NCBI RefSeq assembly: GCF_051014685.1
Contig: NW_027478528.1
Span: forward strand, 124,001 to 188,000
Source of the DNA: Ptiloglossa arizonensis
Taxonomy: Eukaryota; Arthropoda; Insecta; Hymenoptera; Colletidae
Reading direction: 5' to 3'
DNA length: 64,000 nucleotides
Part shown: piece by piece, positions 1 through 10,088 of the stretch
Numbering within the stretch: the stretch's first letter is position 1
How the letters are laid out: each line of letters begins with the position of its first letter
The notes under the pieces: generated by a model
The model's database searches: none
What the model was told of the DNA's origin: nothing
Seen by the model: only the letters and a program-made list of their open reading frames with translations
Translations under genes and position numbers: made by a program

Positions 1-177
1 AATGGTTGAGAAGGCAAAAAATTGTTCGCTATTCTGCTGCTTCAAACGCTTAACCAGAATGGCCTAGAGAAAAAATACGCATACCGTTGTAATCGGGCGA
101 GTTTCTACTTTCAGATGCAATAGGAATTTTTGGGTTAGTTCAATCCGTTCGTGAGATATGGGAGTTTGAAGCCATGA
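1..177 (+). repeat. Reference type A monomer (HOR start marker)
   Basis: Diagnostic bases are ATTGTTCGCTATT in place of the A6T5/TTCGCAATT block, CTTCAAACGCTTAACC, CCTAGAGAA (which destroys CCTAGG), ACGCATACC, GCAATAGG, and GCCATGA at the junction with B. The left-end copies carry TTAGTTC and TCGTGA; most later copies carry TAGTCGGG, TTTGTTC and TCGCGA. It occurs about once per HOR and was used to measure unit length. Confidence 0.93.
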
Positions 178-354
178 AATGGTTGAGAAGGCAAAACATT
201 TTTCGCAATTCTGAGGCTCCAAGCGCTTAACCAGAATGGCCCAGGGAAAAAATACGCATATCGTTGTAATCGGGTGAGTTTCTACTTTCAGACGCAGCAG
301 GAACTTCTGGGTTTGGTCAATCCGTTCGCGAGATATGGGAGTTTGAAGCCAAGA
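178..354 (+). repeat. Reference type B monomer (best CENP-B-box-like motif)
   Basis: Diagnostic bases are AAAACATTTTTC, ACGCATATCG, GGGTGAG, GACGCAGCAGGAACTTC and TTTGGTC. The left-end copies (and those at 14.3, 17.2 and 61.6 kb) also carry CTGAGGCTCCAAGCGC, which is CTGCTGCTCCAAACGC elsewhere. The ATCG variant brings the CENP-B-like motif to 8 of 9 essential bases. B follows A in nearly every unit. Confidence 0.93.
260..274 (+). other. CENP-B-box-like motif, best form (type B monomer)
   Basis: ATCGTTGTAATCGGG against the mammalian essential pattern TTCGNNNNANNCGGG matches 8 of 9 fixed bases; only the first T is A. Against the fuller human box it also matches the CGTTG core. The same form recurs at position 83-97 of B monomers, for example 1853-1867, 3446-3460 and 32118-32132. 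In mammals CENP-B binds this box in centromeric satellite; whether this genome has a protein that binds here is unknown. Confidence 0.55.
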
Positions 355-531
355 AATGGTTGAGAAGGCAAAAAATTTTTCGCAATGCTGCTGCTCCAAA
401 CGCTTAATCAGAATGGCCTAGGGAAAAAATACATATACCATTGTAATCGGGCGAGTTTCTACTTTCAGATGCAACAGGAATTTTTGGGTTAGGTCAATCC
501 GTTCGCGAGATATGGGAGTTTGAAGCTAAGA
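355..531 (+). repeat. Reference type C monomer
   Basis: Diagnostic bases are GCAATGCTGCTGC, CTTAATCAG, ACATATACC (ACCATTG at the left end, ACCGTTG later), GATGCAACAGG and GCTAAG at the junction with D. Confidence 0.9.
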
Positions 532-708
532 AATGGTTAAGGAGACAACAAATTTTTCGCACTTCTGCTGCTACAAACGCTTAACCAGAATGGCCTAGGG
601 AAAAAATACACATACCGTTGTAATCGGGCGAGTTTCTACTTTCAGATGCAGTAGGAATTTTTGGGTTAGGTCAATCCGTTCGCGAGATATGGAAGTTTGA
701 AGCTAAGA
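532..708 (+). repeat. Reference type D monomer
   Basis: Diagnostic bases are GGTTAAGGAGACAACAAATT (the long A tract is broken), GCACTTC, ACACATACC, GATGCAGTAGG, ATATGGAAG and usually GCTAAG at the junction with E. Confidence 0.9.
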
Positions 709-885
709 AATGGTGAAGAAGACAACAAATTTTTCGCACTTCTGCTGCTCCAAACGCTTAACCAGAATGGGCAAGGGAAAAAATACACATACCGTTGTAA
801 TCGGGCGAGTTTCTACTTTCACACGCAACAGGAATTTTTGGGTTAGGTCAATTTGCTCGCGAGATATGGGAGTTTGAAGCCAAGA
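709..885 (+). repeat. Reference type E monomer
   Basis: Diagnostic bases are GGTGAAGAAGACAAC, GCACTTC, GGGCAAGGG (CCTAGG lost) and CACACGCAACAGG. The left-end form has CAATTTGCTC; most later copies have CTATCC and ATATGGCAG. Loss of CCTAGG removes a reverse-strand TAG, so each E copy produces a recurring 75-codon reverse reading frame that has no other sign of coding. A variant E' with GGTTAAGAAGACAAC and GGGCTAGGG occurs at 3895, 6195, 9204, 14868 and 17699. Confidence 0.9.
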
Positions 886-1062
886 AATGGTTGAGAAGGC
901 AAAAAATTTTTCGCAATTCTGCTGCTCCAAACGCTTAACCAGAATTGCCTAGGGAAAAAATACACATACCGATGTAATCGGGCGAGCTTCTACTTTCAGA
1001 TGCAATAGGAATTTTTGGGTTAGGTCAATCCGTTCGCGAGATATGGGAGTTTGAAGCCAAAA
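886..1062 (+). repeat. Reference type F monomer
   Basis: Diagnostic bases are AATTGCCTAGG, ACCGATG, GAGCTTC, GCAATAGG and GCCAAAAAATGG at the junction with G. It is absent from the dominant central units and returns at 49384 and 57703. Confidence 0.88.
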
Positions 1063-1239
1063 AATGGTTGAGAAGGCAAAAAATTTTTGGCAATTCTGCT
1101 GCTTCAAACGCTTAACCAGAATTGCCTAGGGAAAAAATACACATACCGTTGTAATCGGGCGAGTTTCTACTTTCAGATGCAACAGGAATTTTTGGGTTAG
1201 GTCAATCCGTTCGCGAGATATGGGAGTTTGAAGCGAAGA
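1063..1239 (+). repeat. Reference type G monomer
   Basis: Diagnostic bases are TTTTTGGCAATTC, CTTCAAACGC, AATTGCC, GCAACAGG and GCGAAG. It always follows F or the related M/O monomers. Copies at 49561, 52570, 57880 and 60889 have GAGATTC. Confidence 0.88.
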
Positions 1240-1416
1240 AATGGTTGAGAAGGCAAAAAATTTTTCGCAATTCTGCTGCTCCAAACGCTTAACCAGAATG
1301 GCCTAGGGAAAAAATACACATACCGTTGTAATCGGGCGAGTTTCTACTTTCAGGTGCAGTAGGAATTTTTGGGTTAGGTCAATCCGTTCGCGAGATATGG
1401 GAGTTTGAAGCCAAGA
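1240..1416 (+). repeat. Reference type H monomer
   Basis: This is close to the overall consensus with TTTTTCGCAATTC, CTCCAAAC and CAGGTGCAGTAGG. The alternative form H' (reference 33098-33274) has CTACTATCAGATGCAGTAGG and CCGTTAGCGAG and belongs to the J-K version of the unit. Confidence 0.88.
1254..1269 (+). other. A6T5 dyad in the monomer (representative, type H)
   Basis: GCAAAAAATTTTTCGC is a near-perfect 16-bp palindrome, differing from its reverse complement at one symmetric pair. It is present in the consensus-like types C, F and H; in B the tract reads AAAACATTTTTC, in D and E it is interrupted (AACAAATTTTTCGC), and in A, I, J, K and L it is replaced by ATTGTTCGC. AnTn tracts are intrinsically bent and are common in satellites; a role in nucleosome placement is only a possibility. 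Confidence 0.5.
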
Positions 1417-1593
1417 AATGGTTGGGAAGGCAAAAAATTGTTCGCTATTCTGCTGCTTCAAACGCTTGACCAGAATGGCCTAGGGAAAAAATACACATAC
1501 CGTTGTAATCGGGCGAGTTTCTTCTTTCAGATGCAACAGGAATTTTTGGGTTAGGTCAATCCGTTCGCGAGATATGGGAGTTTGAAGCCAAGA
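1417..1593 (+). repeat. Reference type I monomer (HOR end marker)
   Basis: Diagnostic bases are GGTTGGGAAGG, ATTGTTCGCTATT, CTTGACC, GTTTCTTCTTTCAG and GCAACAGG. It precedes A in almost all units and is retained in both versions of the HOR. Confidence 0.9.
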
Positions 1594-3186
1594 AATGGTT
1601 GAGAAGGAAAAAAATTGTTCGCTATTCTGCTGCTTCAAACGCTTAACCAGAATGGCCTAGAGAAAAAATACGCATACCGTTGTAATCGGGCGAGTTTCTA
1701 CTTTCAGATGCAATAGGAATTTTTGGGTTAGTTCAATCCGTTCGTGAGATATGGGAGTTTGAAGCCATGAAATGGTTGAGAAGGCAAAACATTTTTCGCA
1801 ATTCTGAGGCTCCAAGCGCTTAACCAGAATGGCCCAGGGAAAAAATACGCATATCGTTGTAATCGGGTGAGTTTCTACTTTCAGACGCAGCAGGAACTTC
1901 TGGGTTTGGTCAATCCGTTCGCGAGATATGGGAGTTTGAAGCCAAGAAATGGTTGAGAAGGCAAAAAATTTTTCGCAATGCTGCTGCTCCAAACGCTTAA
2001 TCAGAATGGCCTAGGGAAAAAATACATATACCATTGTAATCGGGCGAGTTTCTACTTTCAGATGCAACAGGAATTTTTGGGTTAGGTCAATCCGTTCGCG
2101 AGATATGGGAGTTTGAAGCTAAGAAATGGTTAAGGAGACAACAAATTTTTCGCACTTCTGCTGCTACAAACGCTTAACCAGAATGGCCTAGGGAAAAAAT
2201 ACACATACCGTTGTAATCGGGCGAGTTTCTACTTTCAGATGCAGTAGGAATTTTTGGGTTAGGTCAATCCGTTCGCGAGATATGGAAGTTTGAAGCTAAG
2301 AAATGGTGAAGAAGACAACAAATTTTTCGCACTTCTGCTGCTCCAAACGCTTAACCAGAATGGGCAAGGGAAAAAATACACATACCGTTGTAATCGGGCG
2401 AGTTTCTACTTTCACACGCAACAGGAATTTTTGGGTTAGGTCAATTTGCTCGCGAGATATGGGAGTTTGAAGCCAAGAAATGGTTGAGAAGGCAAAAAAT
2501 TTTTCGCAATTCTGCTGCTCCAAACGCTTAACCAGAATTGCCTAGGGAAAAAATACACATACCGATGTAATCGGGCGAGCTTCTACTTTCAGATGCAATA
2601 GGAATTTTTGGGTTAGGTCAATCCGTTCGCGAGATATGGGAGTTTGAAGCCAAAAAATGGTTGAGAAGGCAAAAAATTTTTGGCAATTCTGCTGCTTCAA
2701 ACGCTTAACCAGAATTGCCTAGGGAAAAAATACACATACCGTTGTAATCGGGCGAGTTTCTACTTTCAGATGCAACAGGAATTTTTGGGTTAGGTCAATC
2801 CGTTCGCGAGATATGGGAGTTTGAAGCGAAGAAATGGTTGAGAAGGCAAAAAATTTTTCGCAATTCTGCTGCTCCAAACGCTTAACCAGAATGGCCTAGG
2901 GAAAAAATACACATACCGTTGTAATCGGGCGAGTTTCTACTTTCAGGTGCAGTAGGAATTTTTGGGTTAGGTCAATCCGTTCGCGAGATATGGGAGTTTG
3001 AAGCCAAGAAATGGTTGGGAAGGCAAAAAATTGTTCGCTATTCTGCTGCTTCAAACGCTTGACCAGAATGGCCTAGGGAAAAAATACACATACCGTTGTA
3101 ATCGGGCGAGTTTCTTCTTTCAGATGCAACAGGAATTTTTGGGTTAGGTCAATCCGTTCGCGAGATAAGGGAGTTTGAAGCCAAGA
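1594..3186 (+). repeat. HOR unit 2: ABCDEFGHI, 9 monomers
   Basis: Almost exact tandem copy of unit 1 (about 99.9% by eye), including rare markers such as GGCCCAGGG in B and CAATTTGCTC in E. Confidence 0.93.
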
Positions 3187-5310
3187 AATGGTTGAGAAGG
3201 CAAAAAATTGTTCGCTATTCTGCTGCTTCAAACGCTTAACCAGAATGGCCTAGAGAAAAAATACGCATACCGTTGTAATCGGGCGAGTTTCTACTTTCAG
3301 ATGCAATAGGAATTTTTGGGTTAGTTCAATCCGTTCGTGAGATATGGGAGTTTGAAGCCATGAAATGGTTGAGAAGGCAAAACATTTTTCGCAATTCTGA
3401 GGCTCCAAGCGCTTAACCAGAATGGCCTAGGGAAAAAATACGCATATCGTTGTAATCGGGTGAGTTTCTACTTTCAGACGCAGCAGGAACTTCTGGGTTT
3501 GGTCAATCCGTTCGCGAGATATGGGAGTTTGAAGCCAAGAAATGGTTGAGAAGGCAAAAAATTTTTCGCAATGCTGCTGCTCCAAACGCTTAATCAGAAT
3601 GGCCTAGGGAAAAAATACATATACCATTGTAATCGGGCGAGTTTCTACTTTCAGATGCAACAGGAATTTTTGGGTTAGGTCAATCCGTTCGCGAGATATG
3701 GGAGTTTGAAGCTAAGAAATGGTTAAGGAGACAACAAATTTTTCGCACTTCTGCTGCTCCAAACGCTTAACCAGAATGGCCTAGGGAAAAAATACACATA
3801 CCGTTGTAATCGGGCGAGTTTCTACTTTCAGATGCAGTAGGAATTTTTGGGTTAGGTCAATCCGTTCGCGAGATATGGGAGTTTGAAGCTAAGAAATGGT
3901 TAAGAAGACAACAAATTTTTCGCACTTCTGCTGCTCCAAACGCTTAACCAGAATGGGCTAGGGAAAAAATACACATACCGTTGTAATCGGGCGAGTTTCT
4001 ACTTTCACACGCAACAGGAATTTTTGGGTTAGGTGTATCCGTTCGCGAGATATAGGAGTTTGAAGCGAAGAAATGGTTGAGAAGGCAAAAAATTTTTCGC
4101 AATTCTGCTGCTCCACACGCTTAACCAGAATGGCCTAGGGAAAAAATACATATACCGTTGTAATCGGGCGAGTTTCTACTTTCAGATGCAACAGGAATTT
4201 TTGGGTTAGGTCAATCTGTTCGCGAGATATGGGAGTTTGAAGCCAAGAAATGGTTGAGAAGGCAAAAAATTTTTCGCAATTCTGCTGCTCCAAACGCTTA
4301 ACCAGAATTGCCTAGGGAAAAAATACACATACCGATGTAATCGGGCGAGCTTCTACTTTCAGATGCAATAGGAATTTTTGGGTTAGGTCAATCCGTTCGC
4401 GAGATATGGGAGTTTGAAGCCAAAAAATGGTTGAGAAGGCAAAAAATTTTTGGCAATTCTGCTGCTTCAAACGCTTAACCAGAATTGCCTAGGGAAAAAA
4501 TACACATACCGTTGTAATCGGGCGAGTTTCTACTTTCAGATGCAACAGGAATTTTTGGGTTAGGTCAATCCGTTCGCGAGATATGGGAGTTTGAAGCGAA
4601 GAAATGTTTGAGAAGGCAAAAAATTTTTCGCAATTCTGCTGCTCCAAACGCTTAACTAGAATGGGCTAGGGAAAAAATACACATACCGATGTAATCGGGC
4701 GAGCTTCTACTTTCAGATGCAATAGGAATTTTTGGGTTAGGTCAATCCGTTCGCGAGATATGGGAGTTTGAAGCCAAAAAATGGTTGAGAAGGCAAAAAA
4801 TTTTTGGCAATTCTGCTGCTTCAAACGCTTAACCAGAATTGCCTAGGGAAAAAATACACATACCGTTGTAATCGGGCGAGTTTCTACTTTCAGATGCAAC
4901 AGGAATTTTTGGGTTAGGTCAATCCGTTCGCGAGATATGGGAGTTTGAAGCGAAGAAATGGTTGAGAAGGCAAAAAATTTTTCGCAATTCTGCTGCTCCA
5001 AACGCTTAACCAGAATGGCCTAGGGAAAAAATACACATACCGTTGTAATCGGGCGAGTTTCTACTTTCAGGTGCAGTAGGAATTTTTGGGTTAGGTCAAT
5101 CCGTTCGCGAGATATGGGAGTTTGAAGCCAAGAAATGGTTGGGAAGGCAAAAAATTGTTCGCTATTCTGCTGCTTCAAACGCTTGACCAGAATGGCCTAG
5201 GGAAAAAATACACATACCGTTGTAATCGGGCGAGTTTCTTATTTCAGATGCAACAGGAATTTTTGGGTTAGGTCAATCCGTTCGCGAGATATGGGAGTTT
5301 GAAGCCAAGA
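3187..5310 (+). repeat. HOR unit 3: 12 monomers, A B C D E' P F G M G H I
   Basis: Expanded relative to unit 2 by P after E' and by an extra M-G pair after F-G. E' carries GGTGTATCC and ATATAGG. The I monomer has GTTTCTTATTTCAG in place of GTTTCTTCTTTCAG. Confidence 0.85.
4072..4248 (+). repeat. Type P monomer
   Basis: Its marker is CTCCACACGC together with ACATATACC; it follows E' monomers. Related copies start at 6372, 15045 and 17876, each with a different 3' part, which suggests recombination inside or just after this monomer. Confidence 0.8.
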
Positions 5311-7610
5311 AATGGTTGAGAAGGCAAAAAATTGTTCGCTATTCTGCTGCTTCAAACGCTTAACCAGAATGGCCTAGAGAAAAAATACGCATACCGTTGT
5401 AATCGGGCGAGTTTCTACTTTCAGATGCAATAGGAATTTTTGGGTTAGTTCAATCCGTTCGCGAGATATGGGAGTTTGAAGCCATGAAATGGTTGAGAAG
5501 GCAAAACATTTTTCGCAATTCTGAGGCTCCAAGCGCTTAACCAGAATGGCCTAGGGAAAAAATACACATACCGTTGTAATCGGGCGAGTTTCTACTTTCA
5601 GGTGCAGTAGGAATTTTTGGGTTAGGTCAATCCGTTCGCGAGATATGGGAGTTTGAAGCAAAGAAATGGTTGGGAAGGCAAAAAATTGTTCGCTATTCTG
5701 CTGCTTCAAACGCTTGACCAGAATGGCCTAGGGAAAAAATACACATACCGTTGTAATCGGGCGAGTTTCTTATTTCAGACGCAGCAGGAACTTCTGGGTT
5801 TGGTCAATCCGTTCGCGAGATATGGGAGTTTGAACCAAGAAATGGTTGAGAAGGCAAAAAATTTTTCGCAATGCTGCTGCTCCAAACGCTTAATCAGAAT
5901 GGCCTAGGGAAAAAATACATATACCGTTGTAATCGGGCGAGTTTCTACTTTCAGATGCAACAGGAATTTTTGGGTTAGGTCAATCCGTTCGCGAGATATG
6001 GGAGTTTGAAGCTAAGAAATGGTTAAGGAGACAACAAATTTTTCGCACTTCTGCTGCTCCAAACGCTTAACCAGAATGGCCTAGGGAAAAAATACACATA
6101 CCGTTGTAATCGGGCGAGTTTCTACTTTCAGATGCAGTAGGAATTTTTGGGTTAGGTCAATCCGTTCGCGAGATATGGGAGTTTGAAGCTAAGAAATGGT
6201 TAAGAAGACAACAAATTTTTCGCACTTCTGCTGCTCCAAACGCTTAACCAGAATGGGCTAGGGAAAAAATACACATACCGTTGTAATCGGGCGAGTTTCT
6301 ACTTTCACACGCAACAGGAATTTTTGGGTTAGGTGCATCCGTTCGCGAGATATAGGAGTTTGAAGCGAAGAAATGGTTGAGAAGGCAAAAAATTTTTCGC
6401 AATTCTGCTGCTCCACACGCTTAACCAGAATGGCCTAGGGAAAAAATACATATACCGTTGTAATCGGGCGAGTTTCTACTTTCAGACGCAACAGGAATTT
6501 TTGGGTTAGGTCAATCCGTTCGCGAGATATGGCAGTTTGAAGCCAAGAAATGGTTGAGAAGGCAAAACATTTTTCGCAATTCTGCTGCTCCAAACGCTTA
6601 ACCAGAATGGCCTAGGGAAAAAATACGCATATCGTTGTAATCGGGTGAGTTTCTACTTTCAGACGCAGCAGGAACTTCTGGGTTTGGTCAATCCGTTCGC
6701 GAGATATGGGAGTTTGAAGCCAAGAAATGGTTGAGAAGGCAAAAATTTTTTCGCAATGCTGCTGCTCCAAACGCTTAATCAGAATGGCCTAGGGAAAAAA
6801 TACATATACCGTTGTAATCGGGCGAGATTCTACTTTCAGACGCAACAGGAATTTTTGGGTTAGGTCAATCCGTTCGCGAGATATGGCAGTTTGAAGCCAA
6901 GAAATGGTTGAGAAGGCAAAAAATTGTTCGCTATTCTGCTGCTTCAAACGCTTGACCAGAATGGCCTAGGGAAAAAATACACATACCGTCGTAATCGGGC
7001 GTGTTTCTACTTTCAGACGCAACAGGAATTTTTGGGTTAGGTCAATCCGTTCGCGAGATATGAGAGTTTGAAGCCAAGAAATGGTTGAGAAGGCAAAAAA
7101 TTGTTCGCTATTCTGCTGCTTCAAACGCTTGACCAGAATGGCCTAGGGAAAAAATACATATACCGTTGTAATCGGGCGAGTTTCTACTTTCAGATGCAAC
7201 AGGAATTTTTGGGTTAGGTCAATCCGTTCGCGAGATATAGGAGTTTGAAGCGAAGAAATGGTTGAGAAGGCAAAAAATTTTTCGCAATTCTGCTGCTCCA
7301 AACGCTTAACCAGAATGGCCTAGGGAAAAAATACACATACCGTTGTAATCGGGCGAGTTTCTACTATCAGATGCAGTAGGAATTTTTGGGTTAGGTCAAT
7401 CCGTTAGCGAGATATGGGAGTTTGAAGCCAAGAAATGGTTGGGAAGGCAAAAAATTGTTCGCTATTCTGCTGCTTCAAACGCTTGACCAGAATGGCCTAG
7501 GGAAAAAATACACATACCGTTGTAATCGGGCGAGTTTCTTCTTTCAGATGCAACAGTAATTTTTGGGTTAGGTCAATCCGTTCGCGAGATATGGGAGTTT
7601 GAAGCCAAGA
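5311..7610 (+). repeat. HOR unit 4: 13 monomers with two hybrid monomers and a 1-bp deletion
   Basis: Order is A, B/H hybrid (5488), I/B hybrid (5665), C, D, E', P-like, B-like (6549), C-like (6726), J, K-like, H', I. The B/H hybrid starts with CTGAGGCTCC and ends with CAGGTGCAGTAGG. The I/B hybrid starts with GGTTGGGAAGG and ends with GACGCAGCAGGAACTTC. One base is missing near 5834 (GAACC for GAAGCC). This is the first unit carrying J, K and H'. Confidence 0.82.
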
Positions 7611-10088
7611 AATGGTTGAGAAGGCAAAAAATTGTTCGCTATTCTGCTGCTTCAAACGCTTAACCAGAATGGCCTAGAGAAAAAATACGCATACCGTTGT
7701 AGTCGGGCGAGTTTCTACTTTCAGATGCAATAGGAATTTTTGGGTTTGTTCAATCCGTTCGCGAGATATGGGAGTTTGAAGCCATGAAATGGTTGAGAAG
7801 GCAAAACATTTTTCGCAATTCTGCTGCTCCAAACGCTTAACCAGAATGGCCTAGGGAAAAAATACGCATATCGTTGTAATCGGGTGAGTTTCTACTTTCA
7901 GACGCAGCAGGAACTTCTGGGTTTGGTCAATCCGTTCGCGAGGTATGGGAGTTTGAATCCAAGAAATGGTTGAGAAGGCAAAAAATTTTTCGCAATGCTG
8001 CTGCTCCAAACGCTTAATCAGAATGGCCTAGGGAAAAAATACATATACCGTTGTAATCGGGCGAGTTTCTACTTTCAGATGCAACAGGAATTTTTGGGTT
8101 AGGTCAATCCGTTCGCGAGATATGGGAGTTTGAAGCTAAGAAATGGTTAAGGAGACAACAAATTTTTCGCACTTCTGCTGCTCCAAACGCTTAACCAGAA
8201 TGGCCTAGGGAAATAATACACATACCGTTGTAATCGGGCGAGTTTCTACTTTCAGATGCAGTAGGAATTTTTGGGTTAGGTCAATCCGTTCGCGAGATAT
8301 GGAAGTTTGAAGCTAAGAAATGGTGAAGAAGACAACAAATTTTTCGCACTTCTGCTGCTCCAAACGCTTAACCAGAATGGGCAAGGGAAAAAATACACAT
8401 ACCGTTGTAATCGGGCGAGTTTCTACTTTCACACGCAACAGGAATTTTTGGGTTAGGTCTATCCGTTCGCGAGATATGGCAGTTTGAAGCCAAGAAATGG
8501 TTGAGAAGGCAAAAAATTGTTCGCTATTCTGCTGCTTCAAACGCTTGACCAGAATGGCCTAGGGAAAAAATACACATACCGTCGTAATCGGGCGTGTTTC
8601 TACTTTCAGACGCAACAGGAATTTTTGGGTTAGGTCAATCCGTTCGCGAGATATGAGAGTTTGAAGCCAAGAAATGTTTGAGAAGGCAACAAATTGTTCG
8701 CTATTCTGCTGCTTCAAACGCTTGACCAGAATGGCCTAGGGAAAAAATACATATACCGTTGTAATCGGGCGAGTTTCTACTTTCAGATGCAACAGGAATT
8801 TTTGGGTTAGGTCAATCCGTTCGCGAGATATGGGAGTTTGAAGCGAAGAAATGGTTGAGAAGGCAAAAAATTTTTCGCAATTCTGCTGCTCCAAACGCTT
8901 AACCAGAATGGCCTAGGGAAAAAATACACATACCGTTGTAATCGGGCGAGTTTCTACTATCAGATGCAGTAGGAATTTTTGGGTTAGGTCAATCCGTTAG
9001 CGAGATATGGGAGTTTGAAGCCAAGAAATGGTTGGGAAGGCAAAAAATTGTTCGCTATTCTGCTGCTTCAAACGCTTGACCAGAATGGCCTAGGGAAAAA
9101 ATACACATACCGTTGTTATCGGGCGAGTTTCTTCTTTCAGATGCAGTAGGAATTTTTGGGTTAGGTCAATCCGTTCGCGAGATATGGGAGTTTGAAGCTA
9201 AGAAATGGTTAAGAAGACAACAAATTTTTCGCACTTCTGCTGCTCCAAACGCTTAACCAGAATGGGCTAGGGAAAAAATACACATACCGTTGTAATCGGG
9301 CGAGTTTCTACTTTCACACGCAACAGGAATTTTTGGGTTAGGTCAATCCGTTCGCGAGATATGGGAGTTTGAAGCCAAGAAATGGTTGAGAAGGCAAAAA
9401 ATTGTTCGCTATTCTGCTGCTTCAAACGCTTGACCAGAATGGCCTAGGGAAAAAATACACATACCGTCGTAATCGGGCGTGTTTCTACTTTCAGACGCAA
9501 CAGGAATTTTTGGGTTAGGTCAATCCGTTCGCGAGATATGAGAGTTTGAAGCCAAGAAATGGTTGAGAAGGCAAAAAATTGTTCGCTATTCTGCTGCTTC
9601 AAACGCTTGACCAGAATGGCCTAGGGAAAAAATACATATACCGTTGTAATCGGGCGAGTTTCTACTTTCAGATGCAACAGGAGTTTTTGGGTTAGGTCAA
9701 TCCGTTCGCGAGATATGGGAGTTTGAAGCGAAGAAATGGTTGAGAAGGCAAAAAATTTTTCGCAATTCTGCTGCTCCAAACGCTTAACCAGAATGGCCTA
9801 GGGAAAAAATACACATACCGTTGTAATCGGGCGAGTTTCTACTATCAGATGCAGTAGGAATTTTTGGGTTAGGTCAATCCGTTAGCGAGATATGGGAGTT
9901 TGAAGCCAAGAAATGGTTGGGAAGGCAAAAAATTGTTCGCTATTCTGCTGCTTCAAACGCTTGACCAGAATGGCCTAGGGAAAAAATACACATACCGTTG
10001 TAATCGGGCGAGTTTCTTCTTTCAGATGCAACAGGAATTTTTGGGTTAGGTCAATCCGTTCGCGAGATATGGGAGTTTGAAGCCAAGA
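7611..10088 (+). repeat. HOR unit 5: 14 monomers, ABCDEJKH' plus hybrid, E'JKH'I
   Basis: Nearly two J-K modules in one unit. The monomer at 9027 begins as I (GGTTGGGAAGG, GTTTCTTCTTTC) and ends as D (GCAGTAGG, GCTAAG), and is followed by E', J, K, H' and I. This is the expected product of unequal exchange between an I and a D monomer. Confidence 0.83.

Larger units (their letters stand above)
1..1593 (+). repeat. HOR unit 1: ABCDEFGHI, 9 monomers
   Basis: Complete nine-monomer unit and the reference for types A to I. Two differences from the next unit were seen: base 15 is C (A at 1608) and base 1575 is T (A at 3168). Confidence 0.93.

Noticed and set aside
63..68. Palindromes CCTAGG and TCGCGA as functional sites
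   Set aside because: They recur in most monomers simply because the monomer recurs, and several types have lost one or the other. They would give a restriction ladder but show no sign of function.
64..399. Reverse-strand open frames of 64-111 codons at many places (for example 64-399, 703-930, 16169-16504, 46082-46276)
   Set aside because: Each lies wholly inside satellite monomers, repeats with a 59-residue period, and ends or opens according to single diagnostic bases such as the TAG in CCTAGG. There is no promoter, domain or codon signature.
5653..5907. Forward open frame of 84 codons, and similar 61-codon frames at 54646-54831 and 55885-56070
   Set aside because: They open only because of hybrid monomers, rare TGG or TAT changes and a 1-bp deletion, and the 84-codon frame starts at a non-ATG codon. 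They are satellite in all frames.
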